From Neobacillus paridis (GTDB lineage: Bacteria; Bacillota; Bacilli; Bacillales; Cytobacillaceae), in NCBI RefSeq assembly GCF_016765675.1, contig NZ_JAESWB010000181.1, forward strand, positions 124,001 through 188,000: a DNA stretch of 64,000 nt, given 5' to 3'. The position numbers were made by a program, and so were the translations under genes. Shown piece after piece: positions 61,641 through 64,000 of the stretch. Below the pieces are notes generated by a model. That model did no database searches and was not told the origin of the DNA. It saw only the letters and a program-made list of their open reading frames with translations. Each line of letters begins with the position of its first letter. The stretch's first letter is position 1.

Positions 61641-61673
61641 GGTGTCAGGCACTATGGTGCGGTGCCTGACACC
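61641..61673 (-). terminator. terminator of the agmatine operon (GTGTCAGGCAC palindrome)
   Basis: GGTGTCAGGCAC (61641-61652) pairs perfectly with GTGCCTGACACC (61662-61673), 34 bases after the ptcA stop. It is a full copy of the dispersed GTGTCAGGCACC repeat. Confidence 0.8.
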
Positions 61674-61707
61674 ATTTATAGCAGCCTCGAACCTATCCAC
61701 CTAAGAC

Positions 61708-62745
61708 TTAGGAAAGAACTAATTCCTTATCTGTTTTAAAGGCTGCCTGTAATGCTTGTTCCAATTCAAATTTTGCTTCTGTTTCTTTTTCAACATCTTG
61801 TTTGCTCAAACCTAAGAAGTAAACAAGTAATCCTCGCATAGCTGTCAGTCTGTTTTCAGCTTCGTCAAATACTATTGAAAAATCAGAATCGATAACTTCA
61901 TCGGTTACTTCCTCATTGCGAGTAGCAGGCAGGCAGTGCATGAATTTAGCACCTGGGTTTGCTTTTTTCATTAGATCCATGGTTACTTGATATTTTGGAT
62001 AGAAGATTGACATTCTTTCTTCTTCTGATAATTCCGCTTCATATAGGCCATACCATACATCTGTATAAACAAAGTCGGCATCTTTCAGTGCTTCATCGGC
62101 ATCTTCAGTGATTAAGAAGCTGCCGCCTGATACTTTGCAGTTTTCTTCCATAATCTTAATATGGTTTTCTCTTAATTGGAAACCTTTTGGTCCAAATTGG
62201 GCAAAACGCATTCCCATTTTCGTTGTAATAAAGCCAAGGGAAGCACAAACTTGTGTAGCATCGCCAACAAAGACAACCTTGCAGTCTTCTAACTTTTTGC
62301 CTTCCGGAAGATGCTCAATCATGGTGATAATGTCGCCCATTTCTTGGGTTGGGTGGTTATAGTCGGACATCCCGTTGATGACCGGAATCGTAGCATGTGT
62401 TGCTAAATCGACGACAGATTTATGTCTTTCAACACGGGCCATTAGGATATCTACTAATCTGGAAAGCACTCGGCTTGTATCTTCAATCGTTTCATGGCCG
62501 CCAAGTTGGATTTGACCTGGTGCTAAATATTGAGCATGGCCGCCAAGCTGTTCCATTGCTGTTTCAAACGATACACGTGTTCTAGTTGATGATTGTTGGA
62601 AAATCATCCCTAATGTTTTATTTTTCAGAAGCTGTGGATAATAGCCGGCTTTAATACATTTTTTAAGTGCAAGTGATAGATTAGCAATGTTCATTAATTC
62701 TTCCTTGGTAAAATCGTTCGTATCGATAAAGTCTTTTGCTGTCAT
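61708..62745 (-). CDS. ptcA: putrescine carbamoyltransferase
   Basis: A 345-residue transcarbamylase that converts carbamoylputrescine and phosphate to putrescine and carbamoyl phosphate. The carbamoyl-phosphate loop is [20 protein letters not shown]. The segments [37 protein letters not shown] and [17 protein letters not shown] are nearly identical to those of enterococcal PTC, including the [13 protein letters not shown] stretch that sets putrescine rather than ornithine specificity. A C-terminal helix ([19 protein letters not shown]) matches the PTC trimer-clamping tail. AGGAGG precedes the ATG. It is the last gene of aguA-arcC-ptcA. Confidence 0.96.
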   Translation of the reverse strand: MTAKDFIDTNDFTKEELMNIANLSLALKKCIKAGYYPQLLKNKTLGMIFQQSSTRTRVSFETAMEQLGGHAQYLAPGQIQLGGHETIEDTSRVLSRLVDILMARVERHKSVVDLATHATIPVINGMSDYNHPTQEMGDIITMIEHLPEGKKLEDCKVVFVGDATQVCASLGFITTKMGMRFAQFGPKGFQLRENHIKIMEENCKVSGGSFLITEDADEALKDADFVYTDVWYGLYEAELSEEERMSIFYPKYQVTMDLMKKANPGAKFMHCLPATRNEEVTDEVIDSDFSIVFDEAENRLTAMRGLLVYFLGLSKQDVEKETEAKFELEQALQAAFKTDKELVLS

Positions 62746-62818
62746 GGTTTATTCCTCCTAAGTTTCAAAAACTATTTTTCTATTAGTAACGTATTTATAA
62801 GGATTTATGATTACAAAA

Positions 62819-63766
62819 TCAGCCTACATTAGCTGTGATTAATGTTCCGGTGGAGCCTTTCATTGCCAGCGAGGCTTTTTCCAAAGAAGCAATCACGGCT
62901 TTTTTATTTTTGCCGCTTTGGGCAAATTGGATCGCTGCCTGCACTTTTGGCAACATACTTCCCGGAGCAAATTGTCCTTCTTCACAATATTTGATTGCTT
63001 CTTCAATTGTAAGCTGTGCCAGCTCTGTTTGATCTGGTTTGCCCCAGTTGATCGCCACTCTGTCAACCGCCGTTAAGATAAAGAGATAATCAGCGTCGAC
63101 AAGCTCAGCTAATTTTGCCGAAGCAAAATCTTTATCAATAACAGCTGATACTCCTTGGTAATCGCCGTTTTCGTCCTTAATGACCGGTATACCACCTCCT
63201 CCACAGGCAATGACGATAAATTCCTGGTCAAGCAGGTTGACAATCGAATCACGTTCGACAATATCAATTGGTTTTGGCGATGGTACCATCTTGCGCCAGC
63301 CTCTGCCGGCATCTTCGGCATATACCTCGCCAGGATGGCTTTCCATTAAAGCCTTGGCAGTCTCCTCATCATAATAACTGCCGATTGGCTTGGTTGGATT
63401 GGCAAAAGCCGGGTCGTCTTGATCAACGACTACCTGTGTCACAATCGTTTCAACATGCCATGGCATCCCTTGTTTTCTCAGTTCTTTCTTAATCCCATTT
63501 TGCAAATGGAAGCCGATATATCCTTGACTCATGGCCGTACATTCTGGAAGATCCATTGGAGCCACTTTGCCGTCCAGCTGTGAAGATTTCTCAAAAGCTA
63601 GTTGGATCATGCCCACCTGCGGGCCGTTGCCATGGCTCACAATGATTTCATGCCCATCTTTTATCAGATTGACCAGTGCATGGGCAGCATCATCGATGGC
63701 CCGTTTTTGCTCCGAAGGTGAATTTCCTAGTGCATTTCCACCGAGTGCAATAACAATTCTTGACAT
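62819..63766 (-). CDS. arcC: carbamate kinase of the agmatine deiminase pathway
   Basis: A 315-residue carbamate kinase, 73 bases upstream of ptcA on the same strand. Motifs are MSRIVIALGGNALGN, SHGNGPQVGMIQL, MSQGYIGFHLQNGI and VIACGGGGIPVI. It takes the carbamoyl phosphate released by ptcA and makes ATP. It is a clear paralogue of the enzyme at 49676-50626, with about two-thirds of the motif residues the same, so the genome keeps separate carbamate kinases for arginine/citrulline and agmatine use. GAGAGG lies ten bases before the ATG. Confidence 0.94.
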   Translation of the reverse strand: MSRIVIALGGNALGNSPSEQKRAIDDAAHALVNLIKDGHEIIVSHGNGPQVGMIQLAFEKSSQLDGKVAPMDLPECTAMSQGYIGFHLQNGIKKELRKQGMPWHVETIVTQVVVDQDDPAFANPTKPIGSYYDEETAKALMESHPGEVYAEDAGRGWRKMVPSPKPIDIVERDSIVNLLDQEFIVIACGGGGIPVIKDENGDYQGVSAVIDKDFASAKLAELVDADYLFILTAVDRVAINWGKPDQTELAQLTIEEAIKYCEEGQFAPGSMLPKVQAAIQFAQSGKNKKAVIASLEKASLAMKGSTGTLITANVG

Positions 63767-63853
63767 TCAGTTTTTACCTCTCTCTACTTCAATATAGCTT
63801 TTGGGAGTTCACATCCCATTTCATTTTCGAAATGGGACGTGAGACATCATTTA

Positions 63854-64000
<147 letters not shown>

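Overview
The window comes from a low-GC, spore-forming, naturally competent member of the Bacillaceae. It has TTG starts and AGGAGG-type ribosome-binding sites. Marker genes are a ComK homologue, a GerPA/GerPF-like spore protein behind a sigma-K-like promoter, HemAT, and the SecA2/SlaP S-layer export pair beside an SbsC-like S-layer gene. I cannot name the species. No rRNA, tRNA or CRISPR array was seen.

Layout. 0-4.2 kb: an acyltransferase, a large old-yellow-enzyme-type reductase and the spore protein. 4.5-11.3 kb (minus strand): one operon with a GntR regulator, a PotABCD-like ABC importer, a PfkB sugar kinase and an ADP-ribosylglycohydrolase-family protein. 12-14.1 kb: comK, then an IS630-like element sitting in a remnant of an IS4-like transposase. 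14.1-32 kb: an S-layer region. It holds a promoterless, 5'-truncated S-layer gene, a ~7 kb mobile module (two tyrosine recombinases, a DUF927-type ATPase, a RadC-type protein, small genes), an ISL3 remnant, an intact S-layer gene, slaP and secA2. 32-34.4 kb: a PAS-PAS-GGDEF-EAL protein with a decayed EAL domain. 34.4-37.2 kb: carboxy(nor)spermidine dehydrogenase and decarboxylase behind a structured leader. 37.6-41.2 kb: an AidB-like acyl-CoA dehydrogenase divergent from a MerR regulator and an acyl-CoA ligase. 41.8-45.5 kb: hemAT, intergenic repeat arrays and a TetR/multidrug efflux pair. 45.7-51.8 kb: a YfcC-type transporter, a GlnK/GlnL-like two-component system, carbamate kinase and a catabolic ornithine carbamoyltransferase. 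52.2-58.9 kb: two D12-class adenine methyltransferases convergent with a McrB/McrC-like operon containing an unknown third gene. 59-64 kb: a PlaP-like putrescine permease, a GntR regulator and the agmatine deiminase pathway (ptcA, carbamate kinase, the end of aguA).

How the genes fit together. The agmatine pathway yields putrescine, CO2, ammonia and ATP. The permease can bring in more putrescine, and the carboxyspermidine genes can convert it to spermidine, so the window spans most of a polyamine route. The S-layer region pairs a secretion apparatus with one complete and one silent S-layer gene next to recombinases, which suggests surface-layer switching or its remains. The 52-59 kb block looks like a complete restriction-modification system laid out like BsuMI/LlaJI but built with adenine methyltransferases. 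Several intergenic regions carry degenerate tandem repeats with an exact 21-bp period; two of these arrays flank the restriction-modification block.
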